Source of the DNA: Pterobdella sp. o SKG-2022
Lineage: Eukaryota; Annelida; Clitellata; Hirudinida; Piscicolidae
Assembly (NCBI GenBank): GCA_964035795.1
Contig: OZ038321.1
Coordinates: forward strand, 7,910,079 to 7,974,078
Reading direction: 5' to 3'
DNA: 64,000 bases
Positions 21,804-36,052 of the stretch are shown here, one piece after another. Position 1 is the first letter of the stretch. Each line of letters starts with the position of its first letter. A program made the position numbers and the translations under genes. Under the pieces are notes generated by a model. It was not told the origin of the DNA. It worked only from the letters and a program-made list of their open reading frames with translations, and did not search any database.

Positions 21804-23939
21804 ATTATTATTATTTTTTATCTGTGAAATATAATTATTGCTTTTATTAGTGAGAAGGATTTTAAAATTGTGTTGAAACTGTGACAAAAGTTTTATGGAC
21901 AGTTTCATTCCGAATGTTTTGAGAACTTGAATTTACTGTGAAAAATTTGTATTGTTGGCATGTATAAAATAAATTGTTCGAGTCTTTAAAGAGGAAAACG
22001 AGTTATGATAAGATTGTACTTAAAGAAGATTTTTGTTGAATAAAAAATTTGCCCATTTTCTTCATAGAAATTTATCATAAGTCGAGAAGTATATTTTAAG
22101 ATTCGAGTTAAATTACAAAGTGCTTCGTGTTGATTGGTTCATTTTTGTGACCTATTTCAAAGTAGGAATAGGAGATTGGCTGCCAAGTGTAGCCTTTTTA
22201 AATTTAAAGTGGCAAGAAAATACTTTAATATTTATAAATATTAATGATTTTTTGATTTCATTAAAACTGTTAATTTTTTTTTTATTAATGGCATACGACT
22301 ATTTTATCAAGGATATCATCACACCTAGCACAGTAAAATTAAAATCAGAATAGTTTTTTAGAGATATCTCAAACTTACTTAGAAATAATATTCGAAAAAA
22401 TTTTTACATGATTTATGGAAGAAATTTAGTAAATTTATTGAGCAAAAAAAACAGCTATAGTTTTCAATAAGTATAGCCTTATCATAAAACATCAGCGAAA
22501 AAATGTTATTTAGTAACTATGGTTATAAAGGAGTTTGAAAAAAGACTATATTTATTAAAATTTGATTATTAACGTATTTAGAAGCAACTTATTTTTCAAT
22601 GCAAATTTAACTTCAAAGAAAAATTTTCTAAGATTCGGTAACCGATTCGTTTCCTTCATTTACTACAAACTAAAATCGTCACCATCGCAATGAACAATGG
22701 AAAATATTGCATTCATTCCAAAGCTCTATTCAACAATCTTATACCAACTTTCACACCGAGGTATTCAATAGAGTCCATCTTAATATAATACAGTCGTTAT
22801 GACGCACAATTTAAATTTTAGATATCCTGTTGAAGAAACTAAATGACTCAATTTCTGATATTGTAAAAAGCCGTCACCGGTGATTAATTCATATTGTACG
22901 CCATTTTTTTCAATTTTACTATTCGACTGAAAATAACACATTAATTTTTTGATGGTTTTAAAAATAGATTTCCAACATATTGAGAAAGACAATAAAAAAG
23001 CTTTTTATTTTATCAAAAACTTATTTTTTAAATAAATACAGATATATAAAGAAAATAAAACATTCTATAGAAATCAAGGTGATATTATTTTGATACTTAA
23101 ACATGAAGTTGCAAATTTTGGCCTTTGGAGTCAAAATGGCTAAAGTTGATGAGGGAAATGAAGAAAAGGATGGCCTATGAAAAAGAAAATTGCAGTCAAC
23201 CTTCTTACCACAAACAGTGTTTAAACATTGAATTTCTCATTAAAAGTTTGTTTAAATTTTAAAATTGAAAAATTACACAGTTTTTCAATTAAAAATGAAG
23301 TTTAAAGCACTTTCACTGTCCTACCTTAGTTTCTTGAAGACTTCGTTTGTTTTTCATAAATATTGAATTTCAATTAATTTTTTCACAATAGGAGGAATTT
23401 TTATAAAAGTGCTTCTTTTCGGGAATTATCTAAAATTTTCGCTAAAACCTTACCATAATTCGTTGGCGAAATATTGAAATAGAACACGATATATATAAAA
23501 ATAGCAAACAAATAAGTATTAAAAAACATTAAATAAAAAATATTTATTTTATAGGTATCTTTCCCTTACATACCCACAATAACACACAAGCTAAAATTTC
23601 TCTACAAATAATCCCGTTGTCTTCTATTGCTCGTCAAGATATAAGCTTTGGAACATTTTATGCTCAAAACAAAGCATGAAAGCGTAGACAAAAAAGGGGT
23701 CCACCTACCAAAATGTTGTTGCGATAGTAAAAAAATCTCACATTGGCCAAAAAAGGTAAATATTAGTCCGAATAGAACAGACAGTATATCAAAAAAGTCG
23801 CTATCTGGGATATCAGAAATAACCAAACACGTCCGCCAATGCAGTCAAGGAGAAATAAATTGGGAAAAGCCAGATATAATTAAAATATAAGCAAAAAAAA
23901 GTTTTGAAATACCCAGGCCTGGATTCTACTACTAAAGAA
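21804..23939. other. AT-rich intergenic, no supported gene
   Basis: Weak open frames at 22780-22992 (-) and 23648-23890 (+, containing a KCCCDSKK stretch) have mildly protein-like composition. They lack partners, recognisable domains or convincing splice context, so I leave them uncalled. Confidence 0.4.
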
Positions 23940-24112
23940 ATTAAATAATGAAGAAAACTTTTATTAACTGAATAATAACACGAAGCTTTTCGTGAGCTGA
24001 ACTCACAAAAGTAAGATTGGATAATGTGAGTTCAAGTTAAGAAAAGCTTCGCGTTATTATTTAGTTAATAAAAGTGATAGAATCGTTTTTTTGTTAATAG
24101 GCTAGTTTAGTT
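23940..24112. repeat. Hairpin of inverted Penelope-type terminal repeats without a body
   Basis: TATTAACTGAATAATAACAC, then GAAGCTTTTCGTGAG, is mirrored about 60 bp later by GAAAAGCTTCGCG and TTATTATTTAGTTAATAAAA. The outer side continues GTTAATAGGCTAGTTTAGTT, which is also found at 48500-48525. It shares the ACGAAGCTTTTCGT core with the repeats at 20.2, 21.7, 46.1 and 47.3 kb. Confidence 0.65.
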
Positions 24113-25900
24113 AATAATTCAATTTAATTTTAAACAAGTTTCGACATGAAACTTTTTGACCAATACAAATTACCCTAGACTTAATACACGATTTTTTTTC
24201 AATTTCACATCTTTTAATATTCAGGTATTTGTTTTCTATGCTAGTTTCATTTTCACATCCTTCTTTCAGTATTTTGATAACCAAGGCTTACTTATCGACA
24301 CTTAGCTAATTCTTGATTAAGTGTTTTTTAAAATATTTCTCATATTGTGAAGAAATCATAAAATTTCAATGTCCTGCCTCATTTAATTTGGAAAAAGTTG
24401 ATGTAGCGATAGATATGATATCTCTCAAGTCTCCATAATTAAATCGGTTCTTTAATATAAAATTCATGAACCAAGTATACTCCAAAAGTGTCATAAGTCT
24501 ACCACGCCATAGTTCTCTTTCAATAGGCTATGCGTTTGACCACCCATTCATACATGTTGCAGTCCAGTCTAATCATTGCGCAAATCAAATATTGACTTGA
24601 ACGTCGACTCATATCTAACGTATTTTAACCTAATGGAAACTTTTTCGAGTTTTAACTACAATGTAGAAATTATGAATAGTTACCACTCAAACTCAAATTA
24701 TTTATATTAACAATAATAATATTATTTTTATTTCATATAAGTTGAAATTTTTGTTGATAACGGCACGATTTACAACAACTTGAAAGATAGGAATAAATGA
24801 AAATCCAATTGTCCAAATAAAAAATTTACTTTTAAACTTTCATATATTGACCAATGAAAACGCTCTAAAGTTTGAAATTTAAAGCGAATCGGAAGTTTAC
24901 GAAATCAACAAAGACGAATGACCAAAAAAACAATATAACAAATCGAAAACAAATAAAATAAAAATAACTTTCAAAATAAAAATGGAATTAAAATTATTTC
25001 GAAACAATGATAACAAAAAGAAATTTTCATCAAAAAAAACTTTTCAAAATTCATTACAATTTTTCAATATAAACAATTTTACATGCATTATAAACTATTA
25101 AAACATCTTGCAATATTTAAAATTTTGAAAACATGAAATTTAAAATAATATTCATTAAGCTATTTTTTGACGTATAAAAGGCTTTAAGACATTATTAAAG
25201 ATTACGACAGTGTTTCCAACTTGGAAGCTAACAACGGAGTCTCACGAGACTACTCAATGCGAAACATTCATACATACACAATGTGTGATATGAGAAGGTA
25301 TAACAGAAGCTTTATACAATGCTGTTGTAGTTGGTGAGAAGCTCTGCACTAAATCAATAACTATATATATTTTATGGCTTTCGTTTCTTATGGTAAAGTT
25401 AAAAAGTACATCAAACTTTAAACTTTGAAATCAATTGCAATCAAGAAATATTGAATGGCTATTACCAACAAACTGAAAAAACTGCAAGTTGTGTTTCAGA
25501 ACTACTTATCGTGGTTCACTGAAACTGTGGCATTGTAGAAGCAATTGTGATTTCCTAAATATTATCTTGTTATAACAGTAGAATATAGCCTTTCATAAAA
25601 AGGTGCATTCAACATTACATATGATAATTAAAATTTCAATTTTCATATGAAAAAACTTTTTTACCTACGTATATAACAACACTTTTTGAATGCCATCAAC
25701 ATCATCATTATCATCTTAATCAGTTCTAAGCCTGTTATTCCTAATATAGAGCATGACGATATAATAAAATCAAAAATAATTATTATATTGAATAAAAACT
25801 ATTAGTGATTGAAACAAGCTGAATTTGAATAAATTAATAAAAAATTTGAATATATATGTTTAAACTTACAAAGTTTTAGTTATGAAAAAAGAATTAGTAT
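24113..25900. other. AT-rich intergenic, nothing recognised
   Basis: No open frame, RNA gene or repeat that I can support. Confidence 0.45.
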
Positions 25901-25902
25901 TT

Positions 25903-26002
25903 AATTATTATTATTATTAGTAGTAGTAGTAGTAGTAGCAGTATTATTAATAGTAGTAGTAGTAGCAGTATTATTAATAGTAGTAGTAGTAGTAGTAGTA
26001 GT
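25903..26002 (+). repeat. (TAG)n / (TTA)n trinucleotide array
   Basis: ATTATTATT followed by two blocks of TAG repeats separated by a duplicated CAGTATTATTAA unit. Confidence 0.85.
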
Positions 26003-26606
26003 AAAACATCAACAATAATAATGATAAGAATAATAATAAATAAGGCAAAAGCGCGGGAAGAGCACTTGACAACGGCACTCTGTTATAAAAGAATTCAATT
26101 TTTAAAAAGCGCTTTAATATTTATCGAGAAGTAAAAAATTATGGAAAAATTTGAATGGGTATGTGAAATGAAATTATTTTACTATTATACGTAAGAAGAA
26201 ATAATGAATAAGAAACAAATGAAATTAGATGGCAAATCATGATATAATTATGAAACCATTAGGATAAGTAAAAAAAAGCACAAAAGTTGAAATTCAAATC
26301 CACATGTTTTAGCGTTAGAAAACAAAATAAAAATGAAAACATATGTAGGTACTACTTGTAGGTGATTGTGCCATTCATTGATGTAGAAGTTTTTTCGAAA
26401 ATGTTTTTCCAATTAGGATAACAATAAAAACAGTGTGTGAATGTGTGATTGTGTGTTCATGTAGATGGACTGGGAAGGAAAGAATTGCATCTGAATTCAC
26501 TTTTGCATTAATCATTTGATTATTCAAGATTTTTTGAAGTAAATAAACCTACCGAGTAAATTCTAAAATTTTCTAGAAAAATTAGGTAGATAGTTAGAGA
26601 TATAAT

Positions 26607-26790
<184 letters not shown>

Positions 26791-27458
26791 TTGAATGTGT
26801 AATGAAGGTTCACTATTTATTATAACCTGCCACTTCTCACCACCACGTAGATATGACATAAGGTATGGAAAGTGATGAGATGAAGATTAATGAAGTGTCA
26901 AGTGTATGATTAATCATTCTTGATATATGTTTTGTGCTTATGATGTCTTTGTGGGTGTGTTAATGTGTGTGCATTCAAAAAGAAGTGTTAAACAAAGTAA
27001 CAATGGGAAAAGATTAACAGCCATCACTCTTCGCTTATAACAACAAATTAACAAAAATTAAAGCATTTTAAAAAAATTCACAAAGGATTCACTAATTTAT
27101 ATGAAACTTAAAGCTATATTACTGTATATTGTTCGTGGAATATGCCAATGCCATCGTAGTTTGTCTAACAAATACATTACTTTCTGCTTTTAATAACAAA
27201 TAAAACATTAAGCTATGAAAATACATATCTTTGTTTGAGTTAGTATATTATATAAGAAACATTTGTAGTTAAATTAATGAAATAACATTATAAATGATAA
27301 TTGTGTTATTTCTAATTTGATTAATATATGTTAATTATTACACATTAGAAATAATGTTTCTTTTTATAGCCTTATGAATATTAACTAATATCATACATAA
27401 TGCTATTTTCAAATATACTGAGGTCAGAGTTGGAAGGATTTGATTGGATGAGTTGAGG

Positions 27459-30400
27459 TTATATTTTTAAACTGATTCTTTCTTTCTTTTCCTCAATCGG
27501 TTTGTTCATTATATCACCATCTTCATCGTTGTTAACATTATTATTATCATTAGCAACATTTATTTCAACAGTATCATCATCATCCTCATTATTGCTTTTT
27601 GTGTATTCATTTACCTCATAATCGTTATCATCACCATTATCTTTGGGTGCAATTTCTATGTAGTTTGTACAATTGTCATTGCTAGCCTTTATATTATTAG
27701 TGTTAATTGTGTCCTTATAAGTATCTGTCTCATTTATAATGTTCAGCAAATTTTCCCTATTGAAAATACTAGTATTTGATTTTATTTTTTGTATAATTTT
27801 ATTATTATTGATATTATTGTTTTTATTACAAAAAATATTGTTTCCATTATCATTAGCTGAAATGTTCACATCAGGTAATTTCCTGCAAGACAAATTCATT
27901 GGATTGTCGTCTATATTATTTTCAGTGGTGTTATTATTGTTATTATTTAAATTATTATTATTATTATTATTATTGACACCATTGATATTACTATTATTAT
28001 TGGCATTATTGCTTATAAGCTCATCACTACTAACACTGATAACGAAATTATTGTAATTGTTGTTTTTTAAGTTGTTCGCTAGAGGGTGGGAGAATGTGAA
28101 GTTACTTGTATTTAGGAGGTTCTTGGGCAAAATGTGGATTTGATTAGATGTACTGTATTTTATATTTTTTATATTATTACTATTATTACTTATGTTATTA
28201 TTGTTGTTGGTGCTATTGTTATTGTTGTTTTTGTAGAGAGTAGAATGTTTGCAGCGTCTAATATGTTTGTCGAGAGTGTTTTGGAGGGAGAAAGGTGTGT
28301 TGCAGTCAGGACACCTGTTCAATGTTAAATAGCATGATGTTATCAGCATCAATGTTATAACATATTACATGCTTAATCAGTATCTTATATAATATAATTT
28401 TATAATCATCATCATTACTCAACAGATTTCAATTTAACCATTAGTATTACTAATGCAACAACTTTAACATGATTCCATGAAAAATAAATACTTTATTTTT
28501 TCATCTCACTATTTAATTTAGGCTATTCTATGTCAACTTGATGAGATGTTCCAATCCCAACAAATTCACTCATTTCCCTTCACTAATTACTTGCACATCA
28601 AATAAACACACATTCAACTGACCTAAATAGTTGACCTCCATTACTGAGATTACCATGAGTTTTCATATGACGTGTTAGTTTGCTGGATTGAGCGCATGCG
28701 TAAGGGCAGATGGAACATTTGTATGGCTTCTCTCCTGTGTGGGACCTCCTATGTACCGTCAGATTGCTGCAGTTTTTGAAGACCTGTGTGTGAGTTTTTT
28801 TTATGTGTTTGCGTGTGAATGTAAAAACAGCTAAAATGGGTTCTATTAAAATTTGAATGTAAACAGGTTCAAATTTAAAAATATTTTCTGAAAATTTGTC
28901 TAAAAAAAGCCGAAATAAGTTAAAAATTTTAATTTTTGATACAAATAGTTGGAAAATAAAATGAGCAATAAAAAGTTTGTAGTCTATAAAAAATAAAGTT
29001 TATTTGGAAATTTGGAGAAAAAAAATGGTGGTTAAAATTTAAAAGTGATTTGTAGTATTGATATTGCGTTAAAAAATTAATTAAAAACTTCGAAAAAGTG
29101 CTTACAAAAAGGTAACTTAAAAGAAATTTGTTCAGTTGATCATTGGCAAGTTCAAAATGAACAGACTATATGTTTAGTTTAACTATTTTTTCTCCGTTTT
29201 TGTGCATTGGTCCCACGATGGACAAAAGAAGTGTGTAAGATTCAATATCACTGTCAGAAAAAATTAAGAAGTTTCAGCCATGTATGAAAATGAATGATTT
29301 CTGGTGGCTAAAAATTATTCACTCAGTAAAATTTGGTGGTGAAAAAAAAAGGTTGTTTAAATGAGAGATGACAGAATGTAGTTAATATTGACTCGGCATT
29401 TTACAAGATGGTTCTGGTAAACGTAGATAAGAACATAGTAAAAACAAAAACTAGCAACTAACTTTGCCGCAGTACTCACAAGTGTCATTTCGTTTCTTTA
29501 TTGGACTGGCTCTGTACAGGCTAACCAATACATTATTATTTAAACCATTAACATTGTTTGCGTTATTATTATCATTATTTGCAGCGCTATTACTGTGGTT
29601 AGTTGTATTATTTATGTTATTATTATTGATTTGGTCGATTGAGATGTTTTGCAGTGGGTAAGTGTATATTGTGTTGTTATTCAGATTAGTGCTACTATTA
29701 TTATTATTAGTGATATGAGTAGAAGTGACTGGGTTGTTACTGCTCAATGAAACAACAAAGCTAGGTATGAGGCTACTGGTTGTGTTGCTATTTGTTATTT
29801 GTATGCTGTTGCTCGATGTTAAGTTTGGAAGTATCTTGAACATAGTTATACTATTATTGTCATTATTATTATTGCTAATATTTTTGCTGTTATTTATATT
29901 AGTAACTATGCTATTAATGAGATTGTTGTTAGTGTTACTTGCATTATTATTGTTTTTTATATTATTGTCAATGTTCTGTAATATATAATTGTAGTCATCA
30001 GTAACGTTATTTGTTTTAAGAGTTTTATTGTTATTATTGATATTGATAATGTTAATTTTATTTTTATTATTGCTTTCGGGGCCATTATTGTTATTAATTT
30101 TACTATTGTCATTATTAATACTATTGTTAGCATTAAGGTCATTTTCTTCTTTAATGCATAGAAGATTGCCATTGCTTTTATTTAGGAAATCATCATTGTT
30201 ATTTTGCTCATTATTATTTTTGTTTTGGTTATTATTCTTATTATTGTTATTATTTTTGTTGTTGTTGCTATTATTATTCAGTAGACTGCTTATATTTTTA
30301 TTCAAGGCCAAGATTTGGGAAACAAATTTCAATGAAGTGATATTGTGAATATTTGGATTATCATTATTATTACTATTATTAGTGTTGTTATTGCTTTCAT

Positions 30401-33400
30401 TGTCATTGTTGTTATTTATCAGGTTATTTATATTATCATTTAAAAGATTTAAAAAATTTTTTTGATCATAAGGAGTCTTATCATTATTTTTGATAGAACT
30501 GCCTGTGCTATTGCAGGTTGTGGTATTATCATGTTTATTATCATTATTGTTGTTAGTAGAAGTATTATTGTTGTTATTCTTTATTGATAAATCAGTTGGC
30601 TGTTCTGTTGTGCATGTAGTTAAAAACCCATCATTATTATTTTTGCTATTAAGGCTATTTTTATCATTGATATTGTCTTTGTTAATACTCTTTAAATCAT
30701 TATTGATAGTGATGATGTCATGAGAAAGAAGTGGATCTTTATCTGATGATTTAGATAGATGAATAGATAAATGAATTAGTTTATTTATAGAAATTTATAT
30801 ATAGGAATTTATATATAGAACAATGGATAGCTAGATTTAATCACAATTTAAAACTCATAATAAACCAATACATCTCCTAAAAAACAACAAATCATTTAAT
30901 TACCTTTATCAGAGGCAACTGACAAATTTTGGGCCAAATATCTCAATCTTTGGGCACAAGAAAATGATGAAGAAGAGGATGATGGTGGCAATGATGATGA
31001 TGATGATGGCGGCAATAACAATGATGACAAAGCGCTTCCAATGTAGTTTTTTTGACTGTTTTCGTAATTGCCTGGCTTCATGTTGTTCGTGTTATTAGCC
31101 TTGTCAATATTATTTTCACTATTATTTCTCTGTTCGTTATCGTTGTTTTCGTTGTTGGGGGTATTGAAGTATTTGTTGTATATGAGTTGTTGAAGCAGAT
31201 CATTATATCTTATTGTTATGTTGTTTGTTGTATTTTTATCACTATCATTCTTAATTTTTATTTTTTTTTTTGTTCTTCCATCATCATCTTCGTCATTTCT
31301 TCTTTTATTACTCTTATCAGTGTTAGCAACACCAGTTTTATGGCAACTACCAATACCTTCCCACCCATCATTATCAGGAGTATGTAAACTTTTTTTATCT
31401 TTTCCATCATCATTGTTCGAATTGTTATGATTCGTTTTATTGATCTTGAATATATGGATATTATGTACATGTAGGGCATGCTGGAGGACAGCAGAGGCTT
31501 TGGTATGTTTTGATCCACAGAAGATGCACGTCAGTACTGTAAGGGGTTGGAAATATTGATGGTGATGATAATTATAATAATACTTCTACCAAGACTAAGT
31601 TTTTTTAATATTCTTATTTGATGAAGAAAATATACTAGATGAGTTATGCAGATCCAGCATAAACTCTAACAACAGCTGAGTCAGGTTTGACCTTGAATCT
31701 TTAGAAAAAGCGGAAAAAAGAACCCAAAAACTGCTGCAAAAAGATTTGAAAGCTGGCTTATGACAGCTCAGATATGGAACAAGTTGGAAACAATGGCACA
31801 GACCAGGAGAAAGTAGCTGGCAGTATTTGAAGGTTTGTGCTCTAAAAAACCTCAAAGAAACAATTATCATTAATTTTAATTATCATTAATGCTTAGGTCT
31901 GTATAGCTCAAAACGTAGAGCTCTATTAATTGTTTAGAGGTACCGAGCTTTATGCCGTGGGAGGCAAACTAAAAGCAATTTTATGAAAAGTTGCATCAAT
32001 GCATGAGTAAACAACGTTGTAGAAGCTATCCTCATCTATGCCACCAATGAAACTACGGTTAAGCCAATTTCTTGATTCTCATTGGTTAGTGCTCACTGTT
32101 ATTTGAATAAAATCGACCATTGTAGTTGCACCAACCTTGGCCCACACACAAACATGACCGTTTAGTTTACATTTAGTTAAAAGTTTAAACTTCATCAAAT
32201 TATATAAATACATTATATTTTTTGTATGTAGGTCGACTTGACAGTAGCGCACTAAACATGTTTCACACAGCACTACTTTTTGTTCTTGTGAACACATGGA
32301 AACTGTTTCAACTTAAGCTTTTTTTCATTTTCTCAATAGAAGTTTCACTAATGGTTACTAAAGATGCCTATGTTTCAACTCAATTTACTAAGCTTATCAA
32401 ACCGTGCTGGTTGCACAACTATTAAAGCTCTTAATTGCTAATCATTGTTCAATACACAATTAAACTTACTTTTCGAATTGCTTTCATCGTCGTAGTCTTC
32501 ATCCTCATCAGTATTTATGTCGATGCTGTTATCAACTCTTTTTTTCTTTTTATTATGGTTATTATTTCGATTGTTGACCAATTTATTTTTATTATTATTA
32601 TTACAGGCACTATTATCTTCATCCACCGTATCTTCATCAGTATCATCATCATTACTAATAATATCATTATCTCTATGATTATTTTTATCATTATTGCAGT
32701 GTTGGACCTTATGCTTGATAAAGTCAACAATATTACTTAATCCAAACTCACTATTGCATCTGCCACACCGTATATAATCGTTGTTGTTGTTTTCATTAGT
32801 ATTGTTGTTGTGGCTTGTTTTAACATTTTTTTGACCATTTTTTTCGCCTTCCACATTCACACGAGAATTATTTTTATTATTTTCTTTATTTTTGTTGTTT
32901 TCATATTCATCTAGGTGGATTCCATCGTTATCAGTACCTTCCAAGTTTTTACCTTCTTCTTCTTCTTCTTCTTCTTCTTCTTCTTCCTCTTCATCCTCAT
33001 ACTTTGAGGATCCTTTAAATTATTGATATCAATTTAAACACCTTGTCTATATAACTGAATTAGATAAAATAATATACTATTAATCATAAAAATAATAATA
33101 TTTATTATTATTATCATTTATCATAATTTTTATTATTATTCATAAATCGTTTTACGAAATTTGAAACTAAAGTTTATCAGAGTTTAACTGGTACTAGTAA
33201 TTACATTGTTGATCATTCATAACATCAATAAAATGGTTAACTTGGTTACTTTTGCAAGGTTTTTAATTCTATGTTTATTATTGAAAATGATTCTTGTTTC
33301 AACAATCCTGAACAAAAAATTCGATTACCAACAAAAATAATAATATTAATAATTGGTTCTTATTTTTATGATTAATTATATATTAAACTTTCTTATATTT

Positions 33401-35966
33401 TTATCAGCATTTTTTTGACAATAATTGATCATATATGATAAAATTTGTATTTAATAATGACGCGAGGCATATTATACAGACTTATACGGTATTCAGACAC
33501 ATGAAAGTTAAGAGGATGCGACGAATGAAAGAATGATCTCCTCGAAGCAAGGTGCTCCAACATCAGTGCTCTACTGCTTTAGTTTTCAAAGAAAAAAAAC
33601 TCGAGAATCTATACATTATATTTATACTTTCGACTACAAAAAACTATAGAATACTATACTCATCGTTCAACTGAAGAATGTTAACAAAGTTTTGATGGAT
33701 TTGGCAAGGTTGTGCTCGATTCGTGGTGCGTTATTCATGACAGCGTCAAATGACCCACGTCAAACATTTTGACGTTCAACACTGGCGCTTCTTGGTCTAT
33801 ATAGGAAATATAGTTGAGACTTCTCTACCTCATAGACAAAACAAACACATTGCATAATAATACCTGCATATCATACCAAAAACACTTTATAAAATGTTTT
33901 TTTAGACATTGAAATAGAGAATAGCTTAATTGAAATGGCCTGGGAATTCATCTCAGTAGAACAACATCAAGTGGAAATGTCTCAGTATGTGTCTACATGG
34001 AATGCTTAGAGAATATGCTTGTTTTCAAAAATTCTCAAGCGATACATCTAATTATTGTTTTTTTTTCTAATGTTTCTCATTATATTACAAGAACTACAAA
34101 ATTAATGTGTTTTGGAACGAAAAATTTTATAGGAAGTTTAATTTTCTAGAACGTTATAATTTTTAAAAAATGACTCATATGTCATATACAGACATTTTTT
34201 CATAAACGACTATATCATCATCATTATAGACAATCTTTGCTGTTTCCATAGATTCCCTGACTTCTCACTTGACCCTATTTCCGACTTTTTTAATACCATA
34301 TATTTTAACCTACCTTCAATAATTTCACTATAATTTTCTTCCTTTGAACTTGAGAGAGTAAAAATTCCAAATCTCAAAAAAAGGAGTTAAATCCCAGCTT
34401 TTTTTTGGGCCTCCCTTAGAGCTGCCGAGAACTGAGGCTCATTATATGGTGTGGCACCATGAAGAATTTTTTGATTAAAACTAAGCGCTTTTGCTTCCCT
34501 CACACTAAATGTTCAGTGGTTTCAAGTAAGCATGCAGCTGGATAAATTCATTCATTTGCAATCATATGTGGAACTCATGTTTAAAATAACCAGAAATTGT
34601 AAGTCTTAAGAGTTATGCTTTAATAAGATTTTGCGATTTCGTAAAATTTCCATATAGTAATGCAAATAATAAAACCAAGACATACATACATTCAAAATAT
34701 ATTAATCGTGGTAAAGTTCAAAATAAATGCCTCAAGCTTATCATTTTTGGCGTCTAATTGAAGGCGTTCTCCAAAATATATAAAGCATATATACATTACT
34801 TTAGTATAACAGGTAACACACTGAATACTTTAGGTAATATGTATATTGTTCAACAGATTGCCTGTAATATATACATTAATATAAGCCTGTTCATGCTAGC
34901 TTGAAATATTTATTATTGCATCAAATAGATGATATTGTAATAGTTATCATAATAAAGGGACTAAAGGACGTATGGAAGTTTTGTGAAAGTCCTAAAATTT
35001 AACCCTGTTGGCTAGTCTACATGATATGAACTATACATATCTATGATACTATTGGACTCAATACTAAAAAACTAAGAGAAATAGCAAATAAAATAGTAAT
35101 CACTACGCAAGTCTCATTTATATGGGTCAGCTGAGTCACATGCAATTACCACTACTCTAACTAGGCGGCTATTATTATTATTATTCTTATTTCCATCATT
35201 CTTATTATTGTCACCATTATTGAAATTATTTTAGAAATTTAAATAGATAATTTTTATGCTTCCAGTTACTAATATTACTTGTCATCGACACTATTACATC
35301 GAATATCTCCAACCTAAACAATATGTCAATCTATTGTTACCATGTTTGGGGGAAGCTTCATGAATCCAGAGATAATCATTTATCTTTTATTATTTCTTTT
35401 CGAAGAGGATATTAACATCATACTAATACTATTATCAATTTGAGAACATTTTCTATTATATGTTCAAATAAAATAATGAAATTATTATTATTGCTGTTAT
35501 TCGTTGACCTATATATGAATTCTTATCTGACCTTTGGACAACAAATCACCATTTTAACATTATCGTTTGAATTATATTACTTTACTTATTTTTTTTATTG
35601 TTACCTACATCGTCGTCACTAATATCCTTCAAGTAGATATTATGATTCGCATTGGAAATACTATTTGGATTTATTTGTTCTTGTGGATTTTGATTTGTTT
35701 ACAATGCCTTAAAAGTTATTAACCACGGATGAGTTGAGGGAAAAATTATAAATATTCAGAAAAAATATTAAATAATACATCATATAAATATTAATTTGCA
35801 TTATAATAAATTCGAAAAGTTGTATTGTTAATATTCACTTGAAGATTATTATTAATAATACCAAAGAAAATATTTCCATTAATTCCCAATATCAATGTTA
35901 ATTAACAAAACACACAGTGATCAAAAACAATAAGTTACTAGCTGAAGCTGAGAGGCTGCAAGTAGC

Positions 35967-36052
<86 letters not shown>

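Noticed and set aside
20116..21804. Hammerhead ribozyme in the Penelope-type terminal repeats
   Set aside because: I looked for CTGATGA … GAAA cores in the repeats and found none; the CTGATGA at 46360 has no matching stem.
22780..22992. Minus-strand frame after a possible acceptor (TTATTTTCAG)
   Set aside because: Mildly protein-like, but no partner exon, no family and no support beyond composition.
27739..30723. Leu/Ile/Phe-rich plus-strand ORFs that look like membrane proteins
   Set aside because: They are the antisense of poly-Asn codons (AAT/AAC) in the BCL11 exons.
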